A stretch of DNA of 64,000 nucleotides from JAXLYE01 sp046351595 (lineage in GTDB: Bacteria; Myxococcota_A; Polyangia; Palsa-1104; JAEUJZ01). Below the pieces are notes generated by a model. That model saw nothing but the letters and a program-made list of their open reading frames with translations, did no database searches and had not been told where the DNA came from. Each line of letters begins with the position of its first letter. The stretch's first letter is position 1. The stretch spans positions 372,001 through 436,000 of the forward strand of contig JAXLYE010000004.1 in assembly GCA_046351595.1 (NCBI GenBank). The letters are read 5' to 3'. A program made the position numbers and the translations under genes. Shown in pieces: positions 45,456 through 54,726 of this stretch.

Positions 45456-46352
45456 TCAGCCGCGCTCGCCGCTGCCGACGGCGGTCACGCGCCGCCCGTA
45501 CTGCGCCGGGGTCATCCCGAACTGCTGCTTGAACGCCCGGTAGAAGTACACCGGATCGTCGAAGCCGACCGCGCTCGCGATCGCCGGGATGGACAGGTCC
45601 GCGCGCGCCCAGGTGAGCCGCGCCGCCTCGTTGAGCCGCAAGAGCAGGCGGTAGCGGATCGGCGTCAGGCCGATGCGCTGGGCGAAGCGCCGCGAGAACG
45701 TCGTCGGGTGCATGCCTGCGACCTCGGCGAGGTGGTGCAGGTACAGCGGCTGCGCCAGGTTCCGCTCCAGCTCGCGCTTGGCCAACAGCAGCGGATCGTG
45801 CGGTAAGAGCTCGCAGCTGCGCTCGATGAACCTGCGGACCTCGCCCTGGACCTGGTCGATCAGCGGCAGCGGCAGCGGCAGCGGCAGCGGCAGCGTCAGG
45901 TCCGCGGCCGGCGGGCCGGCGCTCTCGGGCTCGAGCAGGTGGTGCAGCTCGCGGCACAGCGCGAGGAAGCGCGGATCCTCGGTCGCGGCGCCGGGCGCGA
46001 AGCGCAGCTCACCGGGCAGCCGCGCGTACTCCCCGACCTCGTCGGGGTACAGGATGAAGCCGACCTGCACGCCGACCTCGCCGGTGGCCGAGAAGGACAG
46101 GTCGTAGGTCTCGGAGGGGCTGATGGTGTGGATCGCGCCGGGCCCGTAGAGGCGCTCGGGTGTCAGGCTGCCGCGGTGCCGCCACTCGCCGCGCAGCTGC
46201 ACGCCCAGCTCGAGGCCGGTGGCGACGGCGCCGTTCTTGTGCAGCGTCTCGCGGTTCCGGTACTCGTAGATCCAGCCGACCAGCCCCGGCGCCAGCATCA
46301 GGCGCGTATAGCGGTTCTGCAGGTAGAGGGTGGTGCCCGTCGAGGTGGCCAT
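45456..46352 (-). CDS. AraC-family transcriptional regulator
   Basis: 298 residues from ATG 46352. The N-terminal part (about 1-185) is a cupin-like sensor (NRYTRLMLAPGLVGWIYEY, GPGAIHTISPSETYDLSF). A simple LPLPLPLPLPL tract, coded by CGGCAG repeats, joins it to the C-terminal double HTH: LAKRELERNLAQPLYLHHLA, EVAGMHPTTFSRRFAQRIG and AIASAVGFDDPVYFYRAFK with the classic GMTPAQYGRR ending. It probably controls the divergent lectin lipoprotein gene or a distant target. The ligand is unknown. Confidence 0.88.
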   Translation of the reverse strand: MATSTGTTLYLQNRYTRLMLAPGLVGWIYEYRNRETLHKNGAVATGLELGVQLRGEWRHRGSLTPERLYGPGAIHTISPSETYDLSFSATGEVGVQVGFILYPDEVGEYARLPGELRFAPGAATEDPRFLALCRELHHLLEPESAGPPAADLTLPLPLPLPLPLIDQVQGEVRRFIERSCELLPHDPLLLAKRELERNLAQPLYLHHLAEVAGMHPTTFSRRFAQRIGLTPIRYRLLLRLNEAARLTWARADLSIPAIASAVGFDDPVYFYRAFKQQFGMTPAQYGRRVTAVGSGERG

Positions 46353-46597
46353 GGCCTTGCCGTCGCTTGGTGGGTGCCCGGGCCCGGTCATATAAAGGCC
46401 GATCGGGCTTGTCAACAGCGACGGCCCAGCGCGCCGAGGGCGGAGAGCGGACAGACGGGCAGGCGCGTCCAGAGTGCGCCAGCGTGCCGTCATTTTTGTC
46501 CACTGGCCGGCCTCCCGCGATGCGGCTAGATCTGCGCCGCTTCACACAGCACCCCTGATTCCCAATTCCTGATTCCCGGCCCATGAAAGGACGACCG

Positions 46598-47608
46598 ATG
46601 AACCGCATACTGCTCGCAATCGCACAGAGGACCTGCCGCGCCGCCGGACTTGCTTCCGCGCTGGCGCTGGGCCTTGTGGCCTGCGGCGGCACGCTCGAGG
46701 CGCCGCAGCCTGCGGACGAGCTCTCGCTGCAGGCCGCGGGCGACACCCTGCCGGCGACGCTGTCCGCCAACGATCTCGTGACCCTCAGCAACCTGGCCAA
46801 GGGCCGCTGCATCGAGCCCGCCGACTGGAAGGCGGACAGCGGTGCCGCGATCAAGCCGGCGCTGTGCAGCGACCGCGCGAGCCTCGCGTACACGGTGTCG
46901 CGCCTGCCCGGCGGCAACTACACCTTCCGCAGCTACTTCAGCCAGAAGTGCCTCGAGGTCACGGACGGCGATCTGCGCGACGGAGCCAAGGTCACGCAGC
47001 GCGAGTGCACCGGCGCTCCGAACCAGCAGTGGCGCGCCATCGAGATCACGACCAATACGTTCGAGCTGCGCGCCGCGCACAGCGACAAGTGCCTGGACCT
47101 GGACGCGTGGGGGAACGTGCAGCAGTGGGGCTGCTGGGGCGGCACCAACCAGCGCTGGACCGTGCAGCTCGCGCCGCGGTCTGCGATCCAGGTCGTCAAC
47201 GGCCCCGCGGACTCGCGCCGCAAGTGCCTGGACGCCGACGGCTCCAGCTTCGCGGACGGCGGCAGCATCATGCAGTGGGACTGCTGGGGCGGGGCCAACC
47301 AGCAGTGGTTCGTCCTCCGCTTCCCGGACGACTCGGTCGAGATCAAGGCGCGCCACAGCGGCAAGTGCCTGAGCATCGCCGCGGCCGCGCTGGAGAACGG
47401 CACGCTCGCGCAGCAGTGGACCTGCGACGGCGATCCGAGCCGGCGCTTCAGCATCTCGTCCGATCGCAGCGCCAGCACCGTGCGGCCGCGGCACTCCCTG
47501 AAGTGCCTGGACCGGCCCGGCGTCAGCAACAGCAGCAACGGCGCGCTCATCCAGCAGTGGGCGTGCAACGGCGGCGTCAACCAGAGCTGGATCTTCACGG
47601 CCCTGTAG
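46598..47608 (+). CDS. Ricin-type beta-trefoil lectin lipoprotein
   Basis: 336 residues; AAAGGACG precedes the ATG. Signal peptide with lipobox LGLVAC. Repeated trefoil units carry the QxW pattern: NQQWRAIEI, NQRWTVQLA, NQQWFVLRF and NQSWIFTAL, each following a KCL(D/E/S)-type strand (SQKCLEVTDG, SDKCLDLDAW, RKCLDADG, SGKCLSIAAA, SLKCLDRPG). At least two RICIN domains can be counted. Such modules bind galactose-type or other sugars; no enzyme domain is attached, so it is likely a surface adhesin or glycan binder. Divergent from an AraC gene. Confidence 0.88.
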   Translation: MNRILLAIAQRTCRAAGLASALALGLVACGGTLEAPQPADELSLQAAGDTLPATLSANDLVTLSNLAKGRCIEPADWKADSGAAIKPALCSDRASLAYTVSRLPGGNYTFRSYFSQKCLEVTDGDLRDGAKVTQRECTGAPNQQWRAIEITTNTFELRAAHSDKCLDLDAWGNVQQWGCWGGTNQRWTVQLAPRSAIQVVNGPADSRRKCLDADGSSFADGGSIMQWDCWGGANQQWFVLRFPDDSVEIKARHSGKCLSIAAAALENGTLAQQWTCDGDPSRRFSISSDRSASTVRPRHSLKCLDRPGVSNSSNGALIQQWACNGGVNQSWIFTAL

Positions 47609-47796
47609 CCGCTCCGCGGGGCGCAGCCGGAACCGCGGTAGGTGGCCGGAGAGTACGCAGTCGCGGCGGCCTACAGCGCCCACGGCGCCCCCACACCGCC
47701 CTTACACCGAGTGAAAAAGGAGTCAGGGCGGAGCTCCTTGTCGCCCTTTCCGTAGGGAGAAACCTCGCATATCGTAATGTGACAGAGGTCGATTCG

Positions 47797-48858
47797 ATGC
47801 AGGACGCTGAGCCTGGACAAGGGGGACGAGCGGGCAGGGTCGCGCTGGCCGCGTCGGGCATGCTGGACAGCCTGCCGCTGCGCGCGCTCGACGACACCCC
47901 GCTCGGCGTGATCGTCTGGGACACGGACTTCCGGGTCGCGGAGTGGAACTCGGCCGCGAGCCGCATCTTCGGCTGGCAGCGCGCGGACGCCATGGACCGC
48001 CACGCCAGCTTCATCGTCCCCGAGCCCGTCCGCGCGCTGGTGGACGAGATCTTCGGCCGGCTCCTGCGCAGCCATGGCGGCACGCACAGCATCAACGAGA
48101 ACGTCACCAGCGACGGCCGCACCATCACCTGCGAGTGGCACAACTCGACGCTGCGCACCGAAGACGGCTGCGTGGTCGGCGTGATCTCGCTGATCCACGA
48201 CATCAGCGAGCGGCAGCGGCTGGAAGAGGAGCTGCGCCGCGTCGCCGCCGAGCGCGAGGCCCGCGCCGCCGAGGCGCAGCGCGAGGCCGAGCAGAAGAGC
48301 GGCCTGCTCGCGGAGCTCAACAAGCAGCTGGCGACGATCTCGCGGCAGAACCAGCAGATCACCGCCCTGTCGGCGCCGCTGCTCGATGTGTGGCAGGGCG
48401 TGCTGGCGGTGCCGCTGATCGGCAGCCTCGAGAGCCTGCACATCTCGGCGATCGTCGAGCGGCTGCTCACCGCGATCGGCGAGCGCCGCGTGCGCTACGT
48501 CCTGCTCGATCTGACCGGCGTCGACAACCTGGACACCAACAACGCCGCGCAGCTGATCCGGCTGCTGACCGCGCTGCGGCTGCTCGGCGCGACCGGCATC
48601 GTCACCGGCATCCACCCGGTGGTGGCGCAGATCGTGGTCCAGCTGGGGGTGGATCTGCGCAACATCATCACGCTGCGCAGCCTGCAGGAAGGGCTGCGCT
48701 ACTGCATGAGCCAGGCCGCGCGGCCGGACAAGAGCGATCGCGCGGCGCGGACGGCGATGGAGCGGGCGCCAGAGAGGGCGACAGAGCGGGCGCCAGAGCG
48801 GGCGCCAGAGCGGGCGACAGAGCGGGCCACGCAGCAGGCGCTACCCGACGAGCCCTGA
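47797..48858 (+). CDS. PAS-STAS protein, RsbR-like stressosome component
   Basis: 353 residues from ATG 47797. PAS domain about 30-145 (GVIVWDTDFRVAEWNSAASR, VGVISLIHDISERQRLEEEL), a coiled coil about 145-190, and a STAS domain about 195-305: LSAPLLDVWQGVLAVPLIG, LLDLTGVDNLDTNNAAQLI, IVTGIHPVVAQIV. The DLTGV threonine is at the position phosphorylated by RsbT in RsbR proteins. The tail has in-frame repeats of the RAPE/RATE type, coded by GCGGGCGCCAGA-like units, and is probably disordered. It is convergent with a PAS-PAS-STAS gene only 14 bp away; no RsbS or RsbT gene is in the window. Confidence 0.9.
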   Translation: MQDAEPGQGGRAGRVALAASGMLDSLPLRALDDTPLGVIVWDTDFRVAEWNSAASRIFGWQRADAMDRHASFIVPEPVRALVDEIFGRLLRSHGGTHSINENVTSDGRTITCEWHNSTLRTEDGCVVGVISLIHDISERQRLEEELRRVAAEREARAAEAQREAEQKSGLLAELNKQLATISRQNQQITALSAPLLDVWQGVLAVPLIGSLESLHISAIVERLLTAIGERRVRYVLLDLTGVDNLDTNNAAQLIRLLTALRLLGATGIVTGIHPVVAQIVVQLGVDLRNIITLRSLQEGLRYCMSQAARPDKSDRAARTAMERAPERATERAPERAPERATERATQQALPDEP

Positions 48859-48872
48859 GCCCGGAGGCGCGC

Positions 48873-50120
48873 TCAGCGCCGGGACTGCGCGATGCAGGCT
48901 TGCAGCGCGTCCTTGAGCGTGCGGTGCGACGCCAGCGCGCTCAGATCCACGCCCAGCGCGACCACGGACTGCGCGATCGCGGGGCCCATGCCCGACAGCA
49001 GGCCCTGGGCCCCGAGCAGCCGCAGCGCGCCGACGATGCGCAGCAGGCGCTCGGTGGTCGCCGTGTCGATCGTCTCGACGCCGGTCAGGTCGAGGATGGC
49101 GTAGCGCGCGCGCGTCCGCGACACCTCGTTGAGCAGCCGATCGGTCAGATCCGCGGCGCGCTGCGCGTCCAGGAAGCCGACCAGCGGCAGGGTCAGCACG
49201 CCGTCCCAGACCTGGATGATCGGCGTGCTAAGCTCGACGATCGCGCGCTGCTGGCGGGCGATGAGGTCGACCTGCGCGTGCAGCTCCTCCTCGCGCCGCC
49301 GCTGCTCGCTGATCTCGCGGAACGAGCCGCAGACCCGCACCACCTTGCCGTTCTCGACGACGGGCTTGCCGATTGCGTGCACCGGCACGCGGCGGCCGGT
49401 GGCGGTGATCAGATCGAGCTCGACGTCAAAGGGCTCGCTGCGGGTGACGGCGCGGTTGACGCACTCGCTGATGATCGGGACGGACTCGGGGGCGTAGAAG
49501 CGGATGCCGGTCTCCAGGTCCGGCACGAAGTCGTCCGGCACCTCGTGGATCTGGCGCGTCACCTCGGTCCAGAACAGGGTGTTGTGGACCAGATCGAGCT
49601 CCCAGCCGCCGACCCGCGTCATCCGCTGGATCTGGTTCAGCAGATCGGTCTGCCGGCGCAGCAGGTCGGCGGCGCGGCGCTCCTCGGTCAGATCGCGGAC
49701 GACGCCGCTCAGCGCGGCCAGCGCGCCCGCTTTACTCAGGTGGCAGGACGTGGACGAGCGCCACCAGCGCAGCTCCCCCGACTTCGTACGGATGCGGAAG
49801 TCCAGCTCGAAGCGCCGTCTGCCGCGCGCCATCGCCTCGCTCACCTTCTGCTCGAGCAGGGGCTGGTCTTCCAGGACGATGCAGCGGAGGAAGCTGTCCA
49901 GGCGGGGCGGGAACTCCTCTTCGGAGTATCCGGTCAGCTCGATGAACCGCGGGGAGTAATAGGTCGGGCTCTGTGCGAAGGAAGCGTCCGGCCCGCGGTC
50001 CAGCGCGGTCGCGTCCCAGAGCCCGTCTTCCGTCGCCGCGAAGATGCGGCGGTAGCGCTCCGCCTCCGTCTCGGGCATCCCCCCGAGCGCAGCTTGCGTA
50101 GGGGAGTCACTGTTAACCAT
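48873..50120 (-). CDS. PAS-PAS-STAS protein, RsbR-like
   Basis: 415 residues. Two PAS domains (about 20-150, with RIFAATEDGLWDATALDRG and YYSPRFIELTGYSEEEFPPR; about 165-290, with GGWELDLVHNTLFWTEVTRQ) and PAC-like ends (LRWWRSSTSCHLSKAG), then STAS about 300-410: LSTPIIQVWDGVLTLPLVG, AILDLTGVETIDTATTERLL. It keeps the DLTGV-type phosphorylation threonine. The same design as the neighbouring convergent gene and the sensor at the window start suggests the three belong to one signalling family, perhaps paralogues feeding stressosome-like complexes (inference). Start ATG at 50120. Confidence 0.9.
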   Translation of the reverse strand: MVNSDSPTQAALGGMPETEAERYRRIFAATEDGLWDATALDRGPDASFAQSPTYYSPRFIELTGYSEEEFPPRLDSFLRCIVLEDQPLLEQKVSEAMARGRRRFELDFRIRTKSGELRWWRSSTSCHLSKAGALAALSGVVRDLTEERRAADLLRRQTDLLNQIQRMTRVGGWELDLVHNTLFWTEVTRQIHEVPDDFVPDLETGIRFYAPESVPIISECVNRAVTRSEPFDVELDLITATGRRVPVHAIGKPVVENGKVVRVCGSFREISEQRRREEELHAQVDLIARQQRAIVELSTPIIQVWDGVLTLPLVGFLDAQRAADLTDRLLNEVSRTRARYAILDLTGVETIDTATTERLLRIVGALRLLGAQGLLSGMGPAIAQSVVALGVDLSALASHRTLKDALQACIAQSRR

Positions 50121-50293
50121 GGCACATCATACGGTCCGCCTCGAGCGCGGGCAACGGGCTGGTGCGACGATGCCGAAGACTCCACCTCCTCCGCTCGACC
50201 TACAGCGGCTCGGCCTACAGCGGGTGCCGTGGGTCATGTGCGCAGCTGTGGAATCAGGAAACGTGGGAATATGGGGTGTGTGAGAGCCGGCCA

Positions 50294-51154
50294 ATGAGCG
50301 ATTCCAGAGTCCCGTACGCCGCGCACGTGCTGCGCCCCGCGTGTCTGCCGGGCGTCGAGCTCTTGCGGTATACGGAGCTCGGGCCGGGCCTGCACTTCGT
50401 CGCGCCGTGGTACAGCGCCGCGCTGCTCCAGGAGGGCGAGGGCGCGGTGCGGCGGCCGCGCGGCGAGCTGCCGTGCCCGCGGCAGGCGGCGATCCTGATC
50501 AACCCGGGCGAGCTGTTCCTGGCGCGGTACGGGAGCGGCGGGCATGGGTCGACCAGGGGCCCAGGCACGGGCCCAGGCACGGGCGCCTCGTCGACGCACG
50601 TGCACGTCGCGGGCGAGGTGCTCGCGCGCGCCTATGAAGAGGCCGGCGGTCGCGGCGCGCTGCGCTTCCCGCTCGAGCCGCGCGACGGGCGCGCGCTGGC
50701 CGAGGGGCTGCTGCGGCTGGAGCGGCAGCTCTTTGTGCCGGACAGCGTGCTCGGGACGCAGCAGACGTTTGCGGCGTGGCTCGCGCTGCTGCTGCGCAAC
50801 GCCGAGGCGCCGCCGCCGGAGCCGCGCGGCCTGCACGAGCCCCGCGCCACGGCCCGCGCGCGCGAGCTGCTGCACGAGCGGCTGGAGCCGGAGTTCGGGC
50901 TGCCCGAGCTCGCGGCCGAGGTCGGGCTGAGCAAGGCGTACCTGGTGCGCGCGTTCAAGCGCGAGCTCGGCATCCCGCCGCACGAGTACCAGATGCAGCT
51001 GCGCGTGGCGCACGCGCGCCGGCTGCTCGCGGCCGGGGTGCCGGCGACGCAGGTCGCGCAGGACGCGGGCTTCTACGACCAGAGCCACCTGACGCGCTGG
51101 TTCAAGCGCGTCCTGGGCGTGACCCCGGGTGCGTACGCGCAGGCGGTCCGCTGA
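50294..51154 (+). CDS. AraC-family transcriptional regulator
   Basis: 286 residues from ATG 50294. The N-terminal part resembles the AraC-type cupin (LHFVAPWYSAALLQEGEGAV, QAAILINPGELFLARYGSGG) with a GTGPGTG-rich insertion near residue 95. The DNA-binding end (about 185-284) has LHERLEPEFGLPELAAEVGL, SKAYLVRAFKRELGIPPHEY, GVPATQVAQDAGFYDQSHLT and FKRVLGVTPGAYAQ. It is convergent with the porin operon and divergent from the PAS-PAS-STAS gene, so its target cannot be assigned; a role at the porin operon is conceivable. Confidence 0.87.
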   Translation: MSDSRVPYAAHVLRPACLPGVELLRYTELGPGLHFVAPWYSAALLQEGEGAVRRPRGELPCPRQAAILINPGELFLARYGSGGHGSTRGPGTGPGTGASSTHVHVAGEVLARAYEEAGGRGALRFPLEPRDGRALAEGLLRLERQLFVPDSVLGTQQTFAAWLALLLRNAEAPPPEPRGLHEPRATARARELLHERLEPEFGLPELAAEVGLSKAYLVRAFKRELGIPPHEYQMQLRVAHARRLLAAGVPATQVAQDAGFYDQSHLTRWFKRVLGVTPGAYAQAVR

Positions 51155-51181
51155 GCGGTTGATGCCCGCAGCGCGGTCCGG

Positions 51182-52597
51182 TCACAGCTTGTACGTCAGC
51201 CACACCGCCGCGTAGGTGATGTCGTCGCCGGGCGTGCTGGCCGCGAAGAACCCGCCGGTGAAGTAGTGCCCGAACGTGCCGCTCACGGACAGGTGGCGGC
51301 TCGCCGGCCAGGTCACCCAGGTCTCCAGCTGCGTGCCGAGGTAGCGCTCGGGGTTGCCGCTGCCGGCGCGCAAGAGCGCCCCGGGCACGCTGTAGACGCC
51401 GTCGGCGAGGCTGTAGCGGAAGAAGCCCCAGACCTCGGTCAAGAGCGTCACGCTGGCGGGCAGCGAGAGCTGGAGCGCGCCGTGCGGCGCGAAGTTGTTG
51501 GCGGGTCCGTTCGGCGAGAACAGCCCGAAGTACGCGCCCTTGGGGAACAGCGCGCTGAAGGTGCCGAGGCTGCCGCCGCCGCCGCTGTCGCCGCTGGTGA
51601 CGCCGCCGCCCAGCACGACCCGCGGCTTGAGGAACGCACCGTCGGCGTGGAACACCGCCTCGCCGGCCACGGTGAACGCCGAGATCGCGCGCTCGCCGAT
51701 GGCGCCGAATTGATACGCGGCCTCGATCTCGAGCTCAAATGCGTGCAGCTTGCCGCGCAGGCGCGTGCCGATGGTGTGGCGCAGCTCGGCGCCGGCGGCG
51801 TGCTCGTAGCGGGCCTGGTCGCGCTGGCGGCCGAGGTAGTAGGCGTCGGCGGTCAGCGACGGCAGCTTGAGTGTCGAGTAGAGGCCCCAGAGCCACTGCG
51901 TCGGATCCCAGGCGTCATCGAACACACCGGGCCGGGTCTGGCCCGGGCGGACGACGAACGCGTCGATGCGCACCGGGCCGGGCCGCGCGATCAGGCGCAG
52001 CCCGTCGAAGCTGAAGCGGACGTTGGGGCCCTCGCGCACGTCGATGAACCGCCCGCTGCCGAAGCTCATCTCCTGCCGCCCGCCGCGCAGCGTGAGCGGG
52101 GCCTCCTGATCGAGCGTGGCCGCCGGCAGCAGGTTGACATCGACGTAGGCCTGGTTGAAGTCGAGCAGGTCCTGATCCGGCGGCCGCGGCCCGTCGAGCC
52201 GGAACGAGGAGATGCCGCTCTTGAGCTGCACGAACAGGCGGGCGTAGCGGGTGAGGTGCAGGTCGGCGTGCACCATGTAGCGCTGCAGCAGCGAGCCGTC
52301 GCGCGGGTGGCCGGTGCCGCCCCACTGCTCGCTCTCGAACAGCTCGGCCCACAGGCGGATCTCGGCGCCGAGCGTGAGGTACAGATCCGGCCGCCGCTTC
52401 GTGAGCGCGAGGTACTTCACCGGATCCCAGAAGTCGGCCTCGCCCGCCGGCGCGGCGCGCAGCCAGGCCCAGTTCTCGTCGTCGCGCAGCGGCCGGTAGC
52501 TGCGGCGCGGGTCCGGCTCCGCGCGCGCCGCGGGCGTGCCCACGAGCCCCACAAGCTCTGCGACCCACAGGAGCAGCGGCAGCCACAGGCGGCGCAT
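51182..52597 (-). CDS. Alginate-export-type (AlgE-like) outer-membrane porin
   Basis: 471 residues from ATG 52597, 2 bp after the XapX stop. Signal peptide WLPLLLWVAELVGLVG ending ARAEP. The mature part is a beta-barrel: RPDLYLTLGAEIRLWAELFE, YMVHADLHLTRYARLFVQLK, LDFNQAYVDVNL, LRGGRQEMSFGSGRFIDVRE and WLTYKL at the end (terminal Leu rather than Phe). These signatures match the Alginate_exp family, which forms an 18-strand channel for polyanions or other solutes. Here the context of two hydrolases suggests a substrate uptake or export pore rather than alginate secretion (no alg genes). Last gene of the operon. Confidence 0.87.
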   Translation of the reverse strand: MRRLWLPLLLWVAELVGLVGTPAARAEPDPRRSYRPLRDDENWAWLRAAPAGEADFWDPVKYLALTKRRPDLYLTLGAEIRLWAELFESEQWGGTGHPRDGSLLQRYMVHADLHLTRYARLFVQLKSGISSFRLDGPRPPDQDLLDFNQAYVDVNLLPAATLDQEAPLTLRGGRQEMSFGSGRFIDVREGPNVRFSFDGLRLIARPGPVRIDAFVVRPGQTRPGVFDDAWDPTQWLWGLYSTLKLPSLTADAYYLGRQRDQARYEHAAGAELRHTIGTRLRGKLHAFELEIEAAYQFGAIGERAISAFTVAGEAVFHADGAFLKPRVVLGGGVTSGDSGGGGSLGTFSALFPKGAYFGLFSPNGPANNFAPHGALQLSLPASVTLLTEVWGFFRYSLADGVYSVPGALLRAGSGNPERYLGTQLETWVTWPASRHLSVSGTFGHYFTGGFFAASTPGDDITYAAVWLTYKL

Positions 52598-52599
52598 CG

Positions 52600-52821
52600 C
52601 TACCGCGGGTCCGCCGAAAGGGCAGGGGAGCCGGCGCTGCTGGCGGCGCGGCGCGCCATGAACCGGTCGGTGAGCGTGTAGCCCGTGGCCATGGCTACCG
52701 CCAGGATGGCGCCGAGGATGGCCGGCGGGCCGGGCAGGGGGATGCCGAAGAAGCGGCAGCCGACGCCGATGCACAGCGCCAGCACGATGCCGATGAGCGG
52801 CTTGAGCGTGGGCAGGATCAA
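52600..52821 (-). CDS. XapX-domain small membrane protein
   Basis: 73 residues with GGAGGTCACC upstream of the ATG. Two hydrophobic stretches (LIGIVLALCIGVGCRFFGIP and PPAILGAILAVAMATGYTL) with the LPGPPAILG signature of the XapX (DUF1427) family. The role of the family is not established; it often accompanies hydrolases in operons. Here it follows the amidohydrolase gene by 99 bp and precedes the porin. Confidence 0.85.
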   Translation of the reverse strand: MILPTLKPLIGIVLALCIGVGCRFFGIPLPGPPAILGAILAVAMATGYTLTDRFMARRAASSAGSPALSADPR

Positions 52822-52920
52822 GGGTGACCTCCTCTGGCCGCGCGGCGGGCGCGGGCCGGTGTAGGACAGGATCCGCGGAGCGACGGTCCGGCGCGCAGAG
52901 ACACGCGCCGGCCGCCGCGC

Positions 52921-54726
52921 TCAGAACACGGCGCAGCTGCAGCCGCCGAACAGCGGCGGCGTGGCGCGGGCTGCCTGCTGCCGCGCGCGGGCCGCGGCGC
53001 TGCCGTAGCCACCGAAAGAAGCGGGCGGCGACCACGACGGGCTGGCCGGCGGCAGCGGCGGGGCCAGGCCGCCGAACTCCTGCGCGGCGTGCACGATGCG
53101 GCCGCCGACCGCGGTCAGCACCGACTCGATCGAGCGGATGCGCTGCTCGGGCACGCTGAAGTAGTCCTCGGACAGCACGGCGAGGTCGCCGTAGTAGCCC
53201 GGTGCCAGGACGCCCTTGTGCCCGTCCTCGCCCGAGAACCAGCCGTTGGCGCGCGTGTACAGCCGCAGCGCCTCGTGCCGGCTGAGCCGGTCTTCGGGCC
53301 GGTTGAGCTCCAGCCCACCGACGGTGCGGCCGGTCACGAGCCACGACAGACCGACCCACGGGTTGTAGCTGGCGACCCGCGTCGCGTCCGTGCCGCCGCC
53401 GACGTGCAGGCCCGCGGCCAGCATCTTCTTGACGGGCGGCGCGCTGCGGGTCGCCTCGGCGCCGTAGCGCTCGAGGAAGTACTCGCCCTGGTAGGCCATG
53501 CGGTGCTGGATCGCGATGCCGCCGCCCAGCGCCGCGGTGCGCTCGATGCTGCGATCCGAGATCGTCTCGGCGTGATCGAAGAACCAGTGCAGCCCGTCGA
53601 ACGGGATGTCGCGGTGGACCTTCTCGAAGACGTCGAGCGCGCGCCGGATCGACTCTTCATACGTCGCGTGCAGGCGGAACGGCCAGCGGTTGGCGACCAG
53701 GTGCCGCACCACTGCCTCGAGCTCGGACTCCATCTGCGGCGCGAGCTCGGGGCGCGGCTCCAGGAAGTCCTCGAAGTCGGCGGCCGAGAACACCAGCATC
53801 TCGCCGGCGCCGTTGCAGCGGTAGAAGTCCGTGCCCTGGCCCGGCTTCACCGCGCGCGTCCAGGCGCGGAAGTCCTCGAGCTCCTGCTTCGGCCGCTGCG
53901 TGAACAGGTTGTAGGCGATGCGCAGCGTCAGCTCGCCGCGGCGCGACAGCTCCTCGACCACCGCGTAGTCATCCGGGTAGCGCTGGAAGCCGCCGCCCGC
54001 GTCGACGGCGCTGGTCAGCCCGAGCCGGTTCAGCTCGCGCAGGAAGTGCCGGCTCGAGTTCAGCTGATCGTCGAACTCGAGCTTCGGCGCCTTGGCCAGG
54101 GTCGAGTACAGGATCGTCGCGTTGGGCTTGGCGATGAGCAGGCCCGTGGGCTCGCCGTGGCGGTCGCGCTCGACGAGGCCGCCGGGGAAGTCCGGCGCCT
54201 CGCGCGTCCAGCCGAGCGCCCGCAGCGCCGCACGGTTGAGCAGCGCGCGATCGTACAGGTGCAGCACGAACACCGGCGTGTCCGGCGCCGCGGCGTTGAG
54301 CTCGTCGAGCGTCGGCAGGCGCCGCTCCGCGAACTGGAACTCGGACCAGCCGCCGACCACGCGCACCCACTGCGGCGCCGGCGTGCGCTGGGCCTGCAGG
54401 CGCAGCCGCCGCAGCGCCTCGGCGAGCGACGGAATCCCGTCCCAGCGCAGCTCCAGGTTGTAGTGCAGGCCGCCGCGGATGACGTGCAGGTGCGAGTCGA
54501 TGAGCCCGGGGATGACGGTGCGGCCGCGCGCGTCCACGACCTGCGTGCTGCGCCCGCGGTGCGCCATCACCTCGGCGTCGCTGCCGACCGCGAGGATCCG
54601 GCCGCCCGCGATCGCCAGCGCCGAGGCGGTGGCACCGGGCGCGCTCATCGTGAAGATGCGCGCGCCGTGCACGATCAGCTCCGCCTCGGCCACGCCCCCG
54701 GTTCCGGTCTCTTTAGCCGGCGCCAT
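52921..54726 (-). CDS. YtcJ-like metal-dependent amidohydrolase
   Basis: 601 residues; ATG overlaps the previous gene's stop (TGATG). N-terminal composite beta domain (AELIVHGARIFTMSAPGATA), then the amidohydrolase barrel: VVDARGRTVIPGLIDSHLHV with the HxH metal site, WPFRLHATYEESIRRAL, GLHWFFDHAETISDRS and GGGTDATRVASYNPW with the metal Asp. Ends with a C-rich tail (LFGGCSCAVF). YtcJ-type enzymes hydrolyse amides or imides of mostly unknown identity. The long Pro/Ser/Ala tail from about residue 560 is not conserved in the family. No signal peptide, so the reaction is cytoplasmic unless the tail is odd. Confidence 0.9.
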   Translation of the reverse strand: MAPAKETGTGGVAEAELIVHGARIFTMSAPGATASALAIAGGRILAVGSDAEVMAHRGRSTQVVDARGRTVIPGLIDSHLHVIRGGLHYNLELRWDGIPSLAEALRRLRLQAQRTPAPQWVRVVGGWSEFQFAERRLPTLDELNAAAPDTPVFVLHLYDRALLNRAALRALGWTREAPDFPGGLVERDRHGEPTGLLIAKPNATILYSTLAKAPKLEFDDQLNSSRHFLRELNRLGLTSAVDAGGGFQRYPDDYAVVEELSRRGELTLRIAYNLFTQRPKQELEDFRAWTRAVKPGQGTDFYRCNGAGEMLVFSAADFEDFLEPRPELAPQMESELEAVVRHLVANRWPFRLHATYEESIRRALDVFEKVHRDIPFDGLHWFFDHAETISDRSIERTAALGGGIAIQHRMAYQGEYFLERYGAEATRSAPPVKKMLAAGLHVGGGTDATRVASYNPWVGLSWLVTGRTVGGLELNRPEDRLSRHEALRLYTRANGWFSGEDGHKGVLAPGYYGDLAVLSEDYFSVPEQRIRSIESVLTAVGGRIVHAAQEFGGLAPPLPPASPSWSPPASFGGYGSAAARARQQAARATPPLFGGCSCAVF

